Assembly (NCBI GenBank): GCA_031255755.1
Contig: JAIRRX010000143.1
Span: 1 to 44,406, forward strand
Reading direction: 5' to 3'
Length of the DNA: 44,406 nt
Source: Prevotellaceae bacterium
GTDB taxonomy: Bacteria; Bacteroidota; Bacteroidia; Bacteroidales; UBA932
In this document: piece by piece, positions 1 to 8,738 of the stretch
Position numbering within the stretch: position 1 is the stretch's first letter
How the letters are laid out: every line of letters begins with the position of its first letter
Position numbers and translations under genes: made by a program
Notes under the pieces: generated by a model
The model's input: the letters and a program-made list of their open reading frames with translations, nothing else
Told to the model about the DNA's origin: nothing
Databases searched by the model: none

Positions 1-1
1 A

Positions 2-115
2 CAGTCGGTTCGTGAATATCTTACGAAATACCTTAATGATTTTTCGCAAAAAACACTTGATGCGTGGGCTGAATTAAGAAATGAATTGTGGTACACTTTC
101 ATCAGAGGATTATAA
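2..115 (+). CDS. C-terminal end of a truncated CDS, possibly a C69-family dipeptidase
   Basis: Only the last 37 codons are present, read in frame from base 2 to a TAA stop at 113-115; the gene begins outside the window. The residues form a helical, aromatic-rich tail with a W-x-E-L-x-x-E-L-W pattern ending in FIRGL. Bacteroidota C69 (secreted dipeptidase) proteins tend to end in a similar W-x-x-L-x-x-x-W/F pattern followed by an aromatic-R-G tail, which is why I suggest that family. That is recall of a family look, not an alignment, so the assignment is weak. The reading frame itself is plausible because it runs open from the window edge and the next gene converges on it from the other strand. 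Confidence 0.35.
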   Translation, partial: QSVREYLTKYLNDFSQKTLDAWAELRNELWYTFIRGL

Positions 116-144
116 TCAAATATCTGATGAATGACGACGTAACT

Positions 145-176
145 GCGCAGCGGAGTTCGGCGTTTGCCAATCCAGT
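145..176. repeat. REP-like repeat fragment
   Basis: Bases 145-162 (gcgcagcggagttcggcg) and 166-176 (gccaatccagt) are the reverse complement of the segment at 11255-11285, with only the short join between the two blocks differing. It lies between the partial first gene and the 3' end of the ccsA-type gene, so it is another, shorter copy of the repeat family seen at 11.2 kb and 44.3 kb. Confidence 0.7.
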
Positions 177-206
177 AATTAATAATAATTTGTTTCATTA
201 TCGTTT

Positions 207-1352
207 TCAAATATAACTGTGTATTCCGCCCAAAATATAAGATACACCAAAAAATGTAACGGCAACCGCCAAAAAAGCACAGGCACAGTATCTATGAAAT
301 ATTAAAGGATGACGGAATATCTTAAAACTGTTCTTATGCATTGGTATTGCATAAACGAGCATAGTTATAAGCGCCCAGGTTTCTTTTGCATCCCAGCCCC
401 AGTAACGTCCCCATGAGATATTTGCCCAGACCGCTCCGATAAATATTCCTGCGGCAAGCATAAACAGCGCAGGATAAAGCAAAGTCCGATTCCATGAATA
501 AAACCTGTTGCGCAAACGTTTGGATAATATTCCGACAAGGCTTGTCGCTGCAATAAAAACAAAAAGAGCATAGGATAACATTATAACCGAAACATGTGCT
601 GCAAGCATTGGTGAACGTAATACGGGTGTCATTGGATTTAACTGTGAAATATAATACCACAGGCAAACAAGAGACACAAAAATATAAAATATACGCCATC
701 GCAATTTAATCCAAAGTATGATTAACATCGATAATGTAAGTAAAAAATATCCTGTATATGTAATTGCAATTCCTAACGGGTCACGGTTTATCATTAATAC
801 TGTTCCCATTTCATCGCTGTCATAATCTGCCTGATAAAACCTGTATCCTTTGTGTGAATATATTTTATTCATAGATACGCGACATATTTCATTATCAATT
901 TTCAGAAAACTGATAAAATCGGCAGGCTCGTACGTGTCGGGATGATATTCTATGTCGAAAAGCACAAGTTTAACGTCAAAAGGCAGCCAGCACGATGTTT
1001 CGTCCTTTTCGGACACATACGTGTCGGATGTTTCACCTTGCCGTATGTGCATATACCCACGCTGCGCCGTGAGAAACGTAATAAATGCTCCGAATAATAT
1101 AATGCCGAAAGCAATGTGCATGATAAATGCCGTTATGTTTCTGTATAATACGCCGCTAATTATATAAATAAATGACGTTATTGCGAATACATACCATAAT
1201 GCAACAAACCACCACGAGCCGTAAATTATCTTGGAGACAAAATCAGTTCCTTGAAATTTTTCAACTATGGTGGCAGCAGCAAGTACCGCCACGATAAGTA
1301 TCAGTATTCCGAAAGCACAGCGTTTCGCTGTTTTATTACCGTTAAATTGCAT
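207..1352 (-). CDS. Compact CcsB-CcsA (System II) cytochrome c maturation protein
   Basis: A polytopic membrane protein that should move haem across the inner membrane and attach it to CxxCH motifs of c-type cytochromes. The N-terminal half looks like ResB/CcsB: three hydrophobic segments (about residues 12-95), then a periplasmic stretch to about 195 and another membrane helix. The C-terminal half is CcsA-like, with the tryptophan-rich WWD haem-handling motif WGRYWGWDAKETWAL near residue 315, a histidine before it (AAHVSVIMLSY) and one after it (FHRYCACAF) that fit the conserved haem ligands. At 381 residues it is much shorter than the roughly 900-1000-residue CcsBA fusions, so the ResB part is reduced. 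It starts at an ATG that overlaps the end of the di-haem cytochrome gene by 11 bases, which implies coupled translation and that the cytochrome is a client. Confidence 0.85.
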   Translation of the reverse strand: MQFNGNKTAKRCAFGILILIVAVLAAATIVEKFQGTDFVSKIIYGSWWFVALWYVFAITSFIYIISGVLYRNITAFIMHIAFGIILFGAFITFLTAQRGYMHIRQGETSDTYVSEKDETSCWLPFDVKLVLFDIEYHPDTYEPADFISFLKIDNEICRVSMNKIYSHKGYRFYQADYDSDEMGTVLMINRDPLGIAITYTGYFLLTLSMLIILWIKLRWRIFYIFVSLVCLWYYISQLNPMTPVLRSPMLAAHVSVIMLSYALFVFIAATSLVGILSKRLRNRFYSWNRTLLYPALFMLAAGIFIGAVWANISWGRYWGWDAKETWALITMLVYAIPMHKNSFKIFRHPLIFHRYCACAFLAVAVTFFGVSYILGGIHSYI

Positions 1353-2838
1353 CCAAAAACTTTATAAGAGCATCTCTGTCTTCTTTTGGCAGGTTACGGA
1401 ATTTTTCTTTCGACTGTTTGGCTTCGCCTCCGTGCCAAAGAATTGCTTCTTCGGTATTTCGCGCTCTCAAATCATGCAGTCTGTCGGTATGTCCCGAAAC
1501 TATTTTCATTAATCCGCGTCCCCATAACGGCGTGGTACGGCATAACTGCACGCGCCCCGGTTCTTTCATTTCAAGATTATGACGCAACAAATCGGTGTAA
1601 GGATATATTCTCTGATTTGATATGGCTGGTAATGGAGTATAGTTGCTGCGAGTTGTCCACGAAGGACGATGACAGGCGATACATCCTGCATCATAAAATA
1701 ATTTTCTGCCTCGCTGTACTGTCTGGTCATCGAGATTGCGAGCTGCAGGCACGGCAAGTCCGCGATGCCAAACCATGAATGCATTATAATCTTCTGCGGT
1801 CATTTCGGGTTGCAATTCTGTTGACATTAACCATTCAAAAATTTCCGTTTCTGTTTTTCCGAGCGCCTGCTGAATATCCGCATCTTTTGACATCACTTTT
1901 GCATATTCTTCGGTGATATAATGATACTTTCTGTCTGGACGAGTTACATTTGTAATATTCCAAAGCGCATTTGCACCCGGTCCGTTATCAAGCGTTGCTC
2001 GAGTACACAGATATGTAAACCTTCCGGGATGTTTTCCCGGAAAATACGGATTCAATCCTGTTTCATCAATATCAGCTCCTATAACGCCCGCACAATATCC
2101 GCGAGTCTGCTCTTCCTGCCATTGTGCGCGTAAATCTTCGTCAGAAATTGCATCAAGCAAGCCTGTTCCGTAAATTCCGATAGTTGCTTCTATGCTTGCC
2201 GCATGCTGATTCATATCAAAATCTTCAAACAGAATCGCGCTTTGTGCAATCGACACTTTGGGATAAATCAACGAATATGTATTTCCATCTTCATATCTGT
2301 TTCCATATTCATCAACATAATTAAGCCATTCGATTGTAATTCCCGATTCGTTGATAGGCGCTTTGAACGGAGATACTGCGCGAGTTTGTGTCATTCCTGT
2401 AAAATATTTTGTTGCTAACGGTAATGCAGGATCATTCGGATTATAAACCATGAGTAAATAACCGCAACGACTGTCGTTAGAATCATATTTATTGACACGT
2501 TGACTATGTCCGCCATAACTCGGATGACATGCTATACATGATTTGCGTATGTAAACAGGACCAAGTCCCGAATAAGCCATATCTTCGGATGCTACAAAAC
2601 TTTTGTCGGCAAGGCGTTCGCCTCGCATGAATTGCCTGTAAAGGTCATTATTTTCTGCAATAACAGGCATGGGTTGTTTGTATGCAAACGAGGAATTGAT
2701 AAACACCGTTCCGTTTTTGCCACCCGCGTAATATTCTTCATTATGCTCGCCTTTAACATTCGGTTCATCATTGTTTGAACATGCCGATATAATCATCATG
2801 CAAACTGTTGCATATATAAATTTGTTTATTGATAACAT
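1342..2838 (-). CDS. Di-haem oxidoreductase (DHOR/DUF1111 family) lipoprotein
   Basis: A predicted envelope c-type cytochrome of 498 residues. The start at 2838 is chosen because it gives a lipoprotein signal (MLSINKFIYATVCMMIISAC, lipobox IISAC); the longer ORF begins 20 codons upstream with no signal logic. Two CxxCH haem-binding motifs are visible, SCIACHPS near residue 101 and GCIACHRPS near residue 385. The spacing and the P-x-W/R context around the second motif fit the putative di-haem peroxidase/thiol oxidoreductase family (Pfam DHOR). In other bacteria this family often sits beside imelysin genes, as it does here. The actual electron donor and acceptor are unknown. Its stop overlaps the start of the cytochrome maturation gene, and a strong hairpin lies in its 5' leader. 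Confidence 0.87.
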   Translation of the reverse strand: MLSINKFIYATVCMMIISACSNNDEPNVKGEHNEEYYAGGKNGTVFINSSFAYKQPMPVIAENNDLYRQFMRGERLADKSFVASEDMAYSGLGPVYIRKSCIACHPSYGGHSQRVNKYDSNDSRCGYLLMVYNPNDPALPLATKYFTGMTQTRAVSPFKAPINESGITIEWLNYVDEYGNRYEDGNTYSLIYPKVSIAQSAILFEDFDMNQHAASIEATIGIYGTGLLDAISDEDLRAQWQEEQTRGYCAGVIGADIDETGLNPYFPGKHPGRFTYLCTRATLDNGPGANALWNITNVTRPDRKYHYITEEYAKVMSKDADIQQALGKTETEIFEWLMSTELQPEMTAEDYNAFMVWHRGLAVPAARNLDDQTVQRGRKLFYDAGCIACHRPSWTTRSNYTPLPAISNQRIYPYTDLLRHNLEMKEPGRVQLCRTTPLWGRGLMKIVSGHTDRLHDLRARNTEEAILWHGGEAKQSKEKFRNLPKEDRDALIKFLDAI

Positions 2839-2861
2839 ATTTTTTTTGTTTTTAACGATAA

Positions 2862-2905
2862 ATATTCTGTAGATACTAAAAAATAATATAATATCCACAG
2901 AATAT
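2862..2905 (-). promoter_or_regulatory. Hairpin in the leader of the di-haem cytochrome gene
   Basis: The 102-base gap between the imelysin stop and the cytochrome start holds an inverted repeat: atattctgt at 2862-2870 and acagaatat at 2897-2905. After one mismatch the stem continues for four more pairs (2872-2875 with 2892-2895), leaving a 16-base AT-rich loop. No T-run follows it in the minus direction, so it is not an ordinary terminator. It could be an mRNA-stability or processing hairpin, or an operator for a dimeric regulator. Confidence 0.45.
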
Positions 2906-2940
2906 CTAAAACTAATTTTACAAATTATTACTTATAATTT

Positions 2941-4122
2941 TTATTCTATAATATTATTACTTATTTGATTAAAAAATGCTCCAAGTTCATCACAGGCATC
3001 TACGGCTGCTTCCACCTGTGCAGTATTAAGATGGTCGCGAACAACTTCGTAAAACGACTTGCCGCCTGTGCCTATTGCCTGTATTTTAGCGATGCAGTCT
3101 TCGATTTTTGCTTTGATTTGCGTATCCAGTTGAGGATTTTTTGTTGCAACAAAAGCGCTGAGCGAATTTGCTTTGGGCGTGCTCGGCGGCGTTGTTGCTA
3201 TTCTCTCGCCGAAGTATGCATTCCGTATGCTTTTAATATTGTTTTGATAATCTTCAAGCGAATGCCAGCTGTACCACGATTCTACTTCCAAAACCTGACG
3301 TGTCAGGTAGGGAGATTCAATTTTTGTTGTGCCTACTTCATCGGCAATGTCTGCCGCACCATCCGAAATTTCGCTTATTGCATCAGCAAAAGATCCTCCA
3401 TATAAGCCCGTTGCATTTTTAAGGTTACCACCAAAGTTTTGATAAGTAACATTCTCGTTAAAAAAATCTTTTACATCGGAATTTTCATTTAATGCGTTTC
3501 TAACCGCAGTTGATATATTGCTTTCGCCTGCCCATGCAGCATAAGCCAGTGCGCAGTCCCATACAAGGGCATCGGTTGCAGCTGTAAGATATTTTAATTC
3601 TGCATCCGTGATATTTCCGCGAGCCTGTCCTTCTCTGAAAAGAAGATATTCGGTTGTGTGAAAACCTATAACCTCAGCATCTAAAAGCCACGCAGCTTCA
3701 CCTGTAAGTCCGGCGGCATCATTATCCAATACCGCCTGTATATCTATTAATTCTAACGGCCACGAGTCGATATGTGCATCTATGTCAAATGCATCTTCGC
3801 TTACTGGTCCGAATAAAAATGCTTCGCTTTCTTCCCAAAAAATACGCGCCGTCATCCATGCATCAGCGGCAGCTTTAAGATGTAAAGCATCATTATTGTC
3901 GTTAAGCGCGTTTACGGCATTACGAAAAGCAAGAGCTGCCTCAGCCAAATCTTTGTAAGTTGGAATGACAACATCATCAACATAATCTTTAAGAATAGCC
4001 TTGTAAGTTTCATCAGTGTTGATCTTTGTCGGGTTAACGTTGTCTTTTTCGCACGATGCCATACTTAGCAACAGTGCAACGGCGACTGTAAACAGTCCTG
4101 AATTTTTTAAATATTTCTTCAT
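2941..4122 (-). CDS. Imelysin (M75-like) lipoprotein, iron-related
   Basis: Imelysins are envelope proteins linked to iron uptake or iron response; despite the peptidase label, proteolysis is not established for them. The 393-residue protein starts at the ATG at 4122, giving a lipoprotein signal with lipobox SMASC; the upstream TTG at 4152 would add ten charged residues before it. The family motif GxHxxE is present as GFHTTE near residues 153-158, inside VIGFHTTEYLLF. The rest is mainly alpha-helical, with the acidic, W-rich repeats expected of the double four-helix-bundle fold. It follows the porin gene by 26 bases and precedes the di-haem cytochrome, so it is part of the same transcription unit. 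Confidence 0.9.
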   Translation of the reverse strand: MKKYLKNSGLFTVAVALLLSMASCEKDNVNPTKINTDETYKAILKDYVDDVVIPTYKDLAEAALAFRNAVNALNDNNDALHLKAAADAWMTARIFWEESEAFLFGPVSEDAFDIDAHIDSWPLELIDIQAVLDNDAAGLTGEAAWLLDAEVIGFHTTEYLLFREGQARGNITDAELKYLTAATDALVWDCALAYAAWAGESNISTAVRNALNENSDVKDFFNENVTYQNFGGNLKNATGLYGGSFADAISEISDGAADIADEVGTTKIESPYLTRQVLEVESWYSWHSLEDYQNNIKSIRNAYFGERIATTPPSTPKANSLSAFVATKNPQLDTQIKAKIEDCIAKIQAIGTGGKSFYEVVRDHLNTAQVEAAVDACDELGAFFNQISNNIIE

Positions 4123-4148
4123 CTTTTTTATTTTTAAGTAATTAATTT

Positions 4149-5450
4149 TCAATTAAAAAATCCCGAATATCCTATTCCGAGAGATATTGAGGGTTCGTTA
4201 TTGTAAGGTGCAACAAATTTACGCAGTGCATATTCTGCTTTGAGTACAAGTCCCTGCATCGGAAAATAATTTATTCCAGCTCTTAATATGTTTTTTCTAC
4301 ACCATGTTTTATCCGGTATTCCTTCGGCTGTTTTATACATCGAATCGTAAAAACCATAATGTGCATATAAATATAATTTGTCGTCCTTATTTTTAGTTTT
4401 GTTGAAAAGTGATAACATGTTATATCCGATTTCGACATAAAAACTTAATGCATCCGATGCGACATCGGTTCGTGGCGAAGGACTTGCCGATGGTAATCGT
4501 TTATTGATAATCGAAATGTCGTATGAGCCGCCCAAATTGCCGTATATCACGTTGGTTCGTGCAAGTATATTATTGTTATCATACATAGCGTCAAATGCGC
4601 CAACAGTAACAATTCCCTTTACGTTTCGCGATGCATATCGTTCCTGTTTTAATGTATTTTCGGCGCTGTATCCGTAATATCCGCTTAATCCTATTCGCAA
4701 ACCTTTAATCGAATAATTATCAATACGTACAGCGCCTGCATAAGTATTGGCAATTTTAAATTCATAAGGCGAAACCGACCCTTCGGAAATCCAGCCTTCG
4801 TTACTGAAACGTTCGGCATCAAGTCCTGCAACAATCATAGCCTCGTAACGCCATTTGTTGGCGCGTCCCCAAAAACTGATTCCTGTTTCGTGCCACGTAC
4901 ACGGCAATAAGCTTGATTCTTCTTCGGGACGAAGTACGGAAAAGAAATCCGTAGGCATGTGATATTGATTTGTAATGCCTATCGGTACAATTATGTGTCC
5001 CATACGCAAATTTGCATAAGGCGACCATGTTTTTTCAATCCAAAACTGTTCAATTGCAATTTCACCGCCTTTCTCGATTTCGGTTTCATATTCGCCTGCT
5101 TCTGTTTTTTCTATTTCATAAGCTGCGCCTGCGCCTCCGTGTTCAAATTCGATTTCGGTAGCAAGTCGCCAGCCTTTGCCAAATTCATAGCCTGCATAAA
5201 ATACAACATGAGGCAAATCAAATCGCCCGTGATGTTTGCCTTTGTACGTTTCGGGATAAGAATAACGGGATGGATTATCACTGTAAAACATACGCTGCAT
5301 TACCGCTTCGCCATAGCCCCCCAATGTGAGACGAGATGTTTGAAGCGGGCTTGCAACAGTATCAATTCTAATTGTTTGTGCAGACACTGTAAATGTTGTG
5401 CCTGCACAGACCAATGTAAAACTAAAAACAAAAAAAAACTTTTTCATCAT
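4149..5450 (-). CDS. Outer-membrane porin-like beta-barrel protein
   Basis: A 433-residue exported protein: a signal peptide (MMKKFFFVFSFTLVCAGTTFTVSAQ) followed by many short amphipathic strands alternating with charged loops. Features such as GGYGEAV near the N-terminus, ATEIEFEHGG, and a C-terminal strand ending IGYSGFFN fit outer-membrane porins of the phosphate-porin (OprP/O-like) type common in Bacteroidota. The substrate cannot be read from the sequence. It is the first gene of the minus-strand operon with imelysin, di-haem cytochrome and CcsB-CcsA, so it may admit the metal or small molecule that the others handle. The first two residues are both Met, so the start could be three bases further in. 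Confidence 0.8.
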   Translation of the reverse strand: MMKKFFFVFSFTLVCAGTTFTVSAQTIRIDTVASPLQTSRLTLGGYGEAVMQRMFYSDNPSRYSYPETYKGKHHGRFDLPHVVFYAGYEFGKGWRLATEIEFEHGGAGAAYEIEKTEAGEYETEIEKGGEIAIEQFWIEKTWSPYANLRMGHIIVPIGITNQYHMPTDFFSVLRPEEESSLLPCTWHETGISFWGRANKWRYEAMIVAGLDAERFSNEGWISEGSVSPYEFKIANTYAGAVRIDNYSIKGLRIGLSGYYGYSAENTLKQERYASRNVKGIVTVGAFDAMYDNNNILARTNVIYGNLGGSYDISIINKRLPSASPSPRTDVASDALSFYVEIGYNMLSLFNKTKNKDDKLYLYAHYGFYDSMYKTAEGIPDKTWCRKNILRAGINYFPMQGLVLKAEYALRKFVAPYNNEPSISLGIGYSGFFN

Positions 5451-5488
5451 ACAAAATAATTGTAATAAACTCTTATATTTTTACACCA

Positions 5489-5520
5489 CAAAAGTACTCT
5501 ATATCCGAACAAAACACAAT
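5489..5520 (-). promoter_or_regulatory. Promoter of the porin-imelysin-cytochrome operon
   Basis: On the minus strand a -7 box TACTTTTG (5489-5496) matches the Bacteroidota TAnnTTTG consensus. Twenty bases upstream is ATTG (5517-5520), three of four matches to the -33 TTTG. Transcription would start near 5482, about 30 bases before the porin ATG. Confidence 0.5.
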
Positions 5521-5568
5521 CCCTATTTATTGGTATATTTTGTTAAATATATAATCATTTATAGGGAT
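5519..5568. promoter_or_regulatory. Inverted repeat overlapping the operon -33 box
   Basis: The arms atccctat (5519-5526) and atagggat (5561-5568) are perfect 8-base inverted copies separated by 34 AT-rich bases. The promoter-proximal arm overlaps the predicted -33 box of the porin operon, a position expected for an operator. It does not resemble a textbook Fur box. With arms this short in such AT-rich DNA, chance is possible. Confidence 0.35.
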
Positions 5569-6004
5569 ATTTTAAGAAAAAATGACTATAAAAATACTTC
5601 TAACTGTCAAATTTGTATTGATAAATTATAAAAATACAGTTCACGTGTTTATTGTGATTTAAAAACAAGTATCAATATTGAACTGATAAATAAATTTCAA
5701 TATATTTTGGATAACTGTATTAAAATCATATATGTAGCAAACATTTTGTTTACCTGTTATCAACCATCTTAATTTCATTTTATAAAATATTTCAAATAGA
5801 CATTATTTTCTACATTATTAATTTTCTCTTTTTTATCATCAACAAAATAAATATCTCTTTTTATCTGTATATTAGTCAGTAAAACGACTTTGTTAAAAAA
5901 ATGTTAGTAAACAAAAAGTTAAAATCCGAATATTTACATCATATCGTAGTAATTTCGTAACCGCATTTTATAAAATTATTTTAAATAAAACACATAAATA
6001 AATT

Positions 6005-8587
6005 ATGTCAGCAGAACAAACAATTTTTTTTGATTCGGTAAATCAAAATACAGAACAACTCAAAGAAGAAAGCAAGTCGGTTTATACTTTTGATGAAGCT
6101 TTGGAGGCATGCATCAAATACTTTAAAGGAGATGAACTCGCCGCTTCGGTATGGATTAACAAATATGCAATGAAAGATTCGTTTGGAAGAATCTATGAAA
6201 AATCACCAGAAGACATGCATCGAAGACTGGCGGCAGAGTTTTCACGTATTGAACAAAAATACGAAAACCCTCTAACCTTTGATGAACTACTTGAAGTTCT
6301 TAAAGATTTTAAATACATTATACCGCAGGGCGGACCAATGACAGGTATTGGAAATTGTTATCAAATATCGTCTCTGTCAAATTGTTTTGTTATAGGACAT
6401 AACAAACTGGCTGATTCGTACGGAGGAATTTTACGGCTCGACGAAGAACAGGTTCAACTTATGAAACGGCGCGGCGGAGTAGGACACGACCTGTCTGATA
6501 TTCGTCCAAAAGGAAGCCCTGTAATGAACAGCGCTTTAAATTCTACGGGAATAGTTCCTTTTATGGAACGATATTCAAACTCAACCCGCGAAGTTGCGAT
6601 GGATGGACGGCGCGGAGCATTAATGCTGAGTTTGTCCGTAAAACATCCGGATATTGAGCAATTTATAGATGCAAAAGTTGATGGCGAAAAAGTTACAGGC
6701 GCAAATGTTTCGGTAAGAATTGACGATGAATTTATGCGCTGTGCATTAAACGGAACAAATTATACACAGCAATATCCTATTGATTCAAAAGAACCTAAAT
6801 ATAAAGTTGAAATAAATGCAAAAAAACTTTGGGATAAAATAATTCACAACGCATGGCAGTGCGCTGAGCCGGGCATCCTGTTTTGGGATACCATAATTCG
6901 CGAATCGGTGGCTGACTGCTACGCTGACCTCGGATATAAAACAGTATCAACAAATCCGTGCGGTGAAATACCTTTGTGTGCATACGACAGTTGTCGTTTG
7001 CTTGCGGTAAATCTATACGGATATGTCGAAAATCCGTTTACCGACAAGGCAAAATTCAATAAAAGACTTTTCAAAAAACACATTGCAATCGCAATGAAAA
7101 TGATGGATGACCTGATTGACTTGGAACTCGAAAAAATAGATGAAATTCTGTCAAAAATAAGCAATGACCCGGAAGAATACGATGTAAAAAGAGTAGAAAT
7201 TGAACTTTGGGAAAAAATAAAAGACAAATGTATTCGCGGTCGCCGTACAGGTTTGGGGATTACAGCAGAAGGCGATATGCTTGCTGCTCTTGGTATTCAG
7301 TACGGAACAGATGAATCAATAGCATTTGCAACCGAGATACAGAAAATACTTGCACTTGAAGCATACAGAACATCAACACAAATGGCAAAAGAACGCGGTG
7401 CATTTCCTCTTTACGATGCAAAACGCGAAGAAAGCAATCCCATGATAAACCGTATCCGCAAACAGGATGCTGATTTATACAATGAAATGGTGAATACTGG
7501 ACGCCGAAATATTTCTATGCTTACCATTGCGCCCACAGGAACCGTAAGCCTGATGGCTCAAACAACATCAGGAATAGAACCTGTATTTATGCCTTTCTAC
7601 AAACGCCGCCGCAAAGTAAATCCAAATGATAAAAATGTTACAATTGACTATGTTGATAAAACAGGCGATGCTTTTTCAGAATTCTATGTTTTTCATCATA
7701 AATTTCTTACATGGTGCGAAATTAACGGATACGATGTTGAAGCAATAAAAAATTTCAGTACTGAACAATTAGATGATATTGTCAAAAAATCACCATACCA
7801 CAACGCAACAACAAAAGATATCGACTGGGTAAAAAAGGTAAAAATGCAGGGTGAAATGCAAAAATGGGTTGACCATTCGATAAGCGTTACCGTAAATTTA
7901 CCTGCCGACATTACAGAAGAAAAAGTTGCCGAAGTTTATAAAACCGCATGGGAATCAGGCTGTAAAGGAATAACCGTTTATAGAGATGGCTCGCGTTCGG
8001 GAATTCTTGTTTCGGCAAATGATGGTAAGGAACCAATGAATAAAATGCCGTCAAAACGCCCTGTGTCGCTTGATGCTGATGTGATTCGTTTCGCAAACGG
8101 AAAAGAACAGTGGATTGCTTTTGTAGGATTGTATGATGACAAACCATACGAAATATTTACCGGTATTGTTGACGATGATATTCGTCCTATTCCGCGTGTC
8201 GTGAAAATAGGTCAAATACTGAAAGTGAAAACCGAGAATGGGTCGCGTTATGATTTCCAATATATTGACAAGTACGGTTATACAAATACAATAGGCGGAA
8301 TTTCGCACATGTTTAACAAAGAATTTTGGAATTATGCAAAACTGATTTCAGGCGTATTGCGTAACGGAATGCCTATTGTAGATGTTGTAAATCTAGTTGC
8401 AGGACTGGAACTTGACAGCGAAACAATAAATACGTGGAAAAACGGAGTAGAACGTGCGCTCAAACGCTATATTCCTGATGGAACAAAAGCCAAACAGGGT
8501 TTAAAATGTCCCAAATGCGGGTCTGATTCGCTTATTTATTATGATGGATGCCCGAGATGTACGGCGTGTGGTTATGCAAAATGCTGA
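6005..8587 (+). CDS. nrdJ: Adenosylcobalamin-dependent (class II) ribonucleotide reductase
   Basis: Reduces ribonucleotides to deoxyribonucleotides for DNA synthesis using adenosylcobalamin as radical generator, so it works with or without oxygen. The 860-residue protein has an intact active-site loop NPCGEIPL, with the thiyl-radical Cys near 319 and the catalytic Glu near 321. Upstream are the substrate-binding blocks QISSLSNCFV and AMDGRRGALMLSL, and downstream PTGTVSLMAQTTSGIEP. The C-terminus carries a Cys-rich zinc-ribbon-like tail (CPKCGS...CPRCTACGYAKC), typical of the long NrdJ type and likely involved in re-reduction of the active site. No separate beta subunit or anaerobic activase lies nearby, which fits a class II enzyme. 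It is monocistronic, with a terminator-like hairpin downstream. Confidence 0.96.
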   Translation: MSAEQTIFFDSVNQNTEQLKEESKSVYTFDEALEACIKYFKGDELAASVWINKYAMKDSFGRIYEKSPEDMHRRLAAEFSRIEQKYENPLTFDELLEVLKDFKYIIPQGGPMTGIGNCYQISSLSNCFVIGHNKLADSYGGILRLDEEQVQLMKRRGGVGHDLSDIRPKGSPVMNSALNSTGIVPFMERYSNSTREVAMDGRRGALMLSLSVKHPDIEQFIDAKVDGEKVTGANVSVRIDDEFMRCALNGTNYTQQYPIDSKEPKYKVEINAKKLWDKIIHNAWQCAEPGILFWDTIIRESVADCYADLGYKTVSTNPCGEIPLCAYDSCRLLAVNLYGYVENPFTDKAKFNKRLFKKHIAIAMKMMDDLIDLELEKIDEILSKISNDPEEYDVKRVEIELWEKIKDKCIRGRRTGLGITAEGDMLAALGIQYGTDESIAFATEIQKILALEAYRTSTQMAKERGAFPLYDAKREESNPMINRIRKQDADLYNEMVNTGRRNISMLTIAPTGTVSLMAQTTSGIEPVFMPFYKRRRKVNPNDKNVTIDYVDKTGDAFSEFYVFHHKFLTWCEINGYDVEAIKNFSTEQLDDIVKKSPYHNATTKDIDWVKKVKMQGEMQKWVDHSISVTVNLPADITEEKVAEVYKTAWESGCKGITVYRDGSRSGILVSANDGKEPMNKMPSKRPVSLDADVIRFANGKEQWIAFVGLYDDKPYEIFTGIVDDDIRPIPRVVKIGQILKVKTENGSRYDFQYIDKYGYTNTIGGISHMFNKEFWNYAKLISGVLRNGMPIVDVVNLVAGLELDSETINTWKNGVERALKRYIPDGTKAKQGLKCPKCGSDSLIYYDGCPRCTACGYAKC

Positions 8588-8707
8588 TACGGAACATTGA
8601 CAATTTTTGTTTGCAATTCAAATCTTCACAGTAAAATCAGGCAGATTAAAATAACAAACTCAAATGTCTGTTAAAGTTAAAACCGACTGTTTGATTTTTC
8701 TAAGCAG

Positions 8708-8738
8708 ATGCAAAAATTTCTGATAAGGATTTTTGCAT
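8708..8738 (+). terminator. Hairpin downstream of nrdJ
   Basis: A perfect 10-bp stem, atgcaaaaat (8708-8717) with atttttgcat (8729-8738), encloses an 11-base loop and is followed by TTTGG. The T-tract is partly inside the stem, so termination is likely but may not be strong. Confidence 0.5.

Larger units (their letters stand above)
5451..6004. other. Divergent intergenic region between the porin operon and nrdJ
   Basis: This 554-base gap is very AT-rich. It holds the porin promoter and the inverted repeat listed separately. I find no clear TAnnTTTG promoter for nrdJ, no cobalamin-riboswitch-like G/C-rich structure and no convincing coding sequence; the short ORFs that cross it have no recognisable features. 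Confidence 0.6.

Noticed and set aside
5451..6004. Possible cobalamin riboswitch upstream of the B12-dependent nrdJ
   Set aside because: The region is almost all A and T, with no G/C-rich stems or B12-box-like sequence. Class II enzymes also need not be under B12 control.
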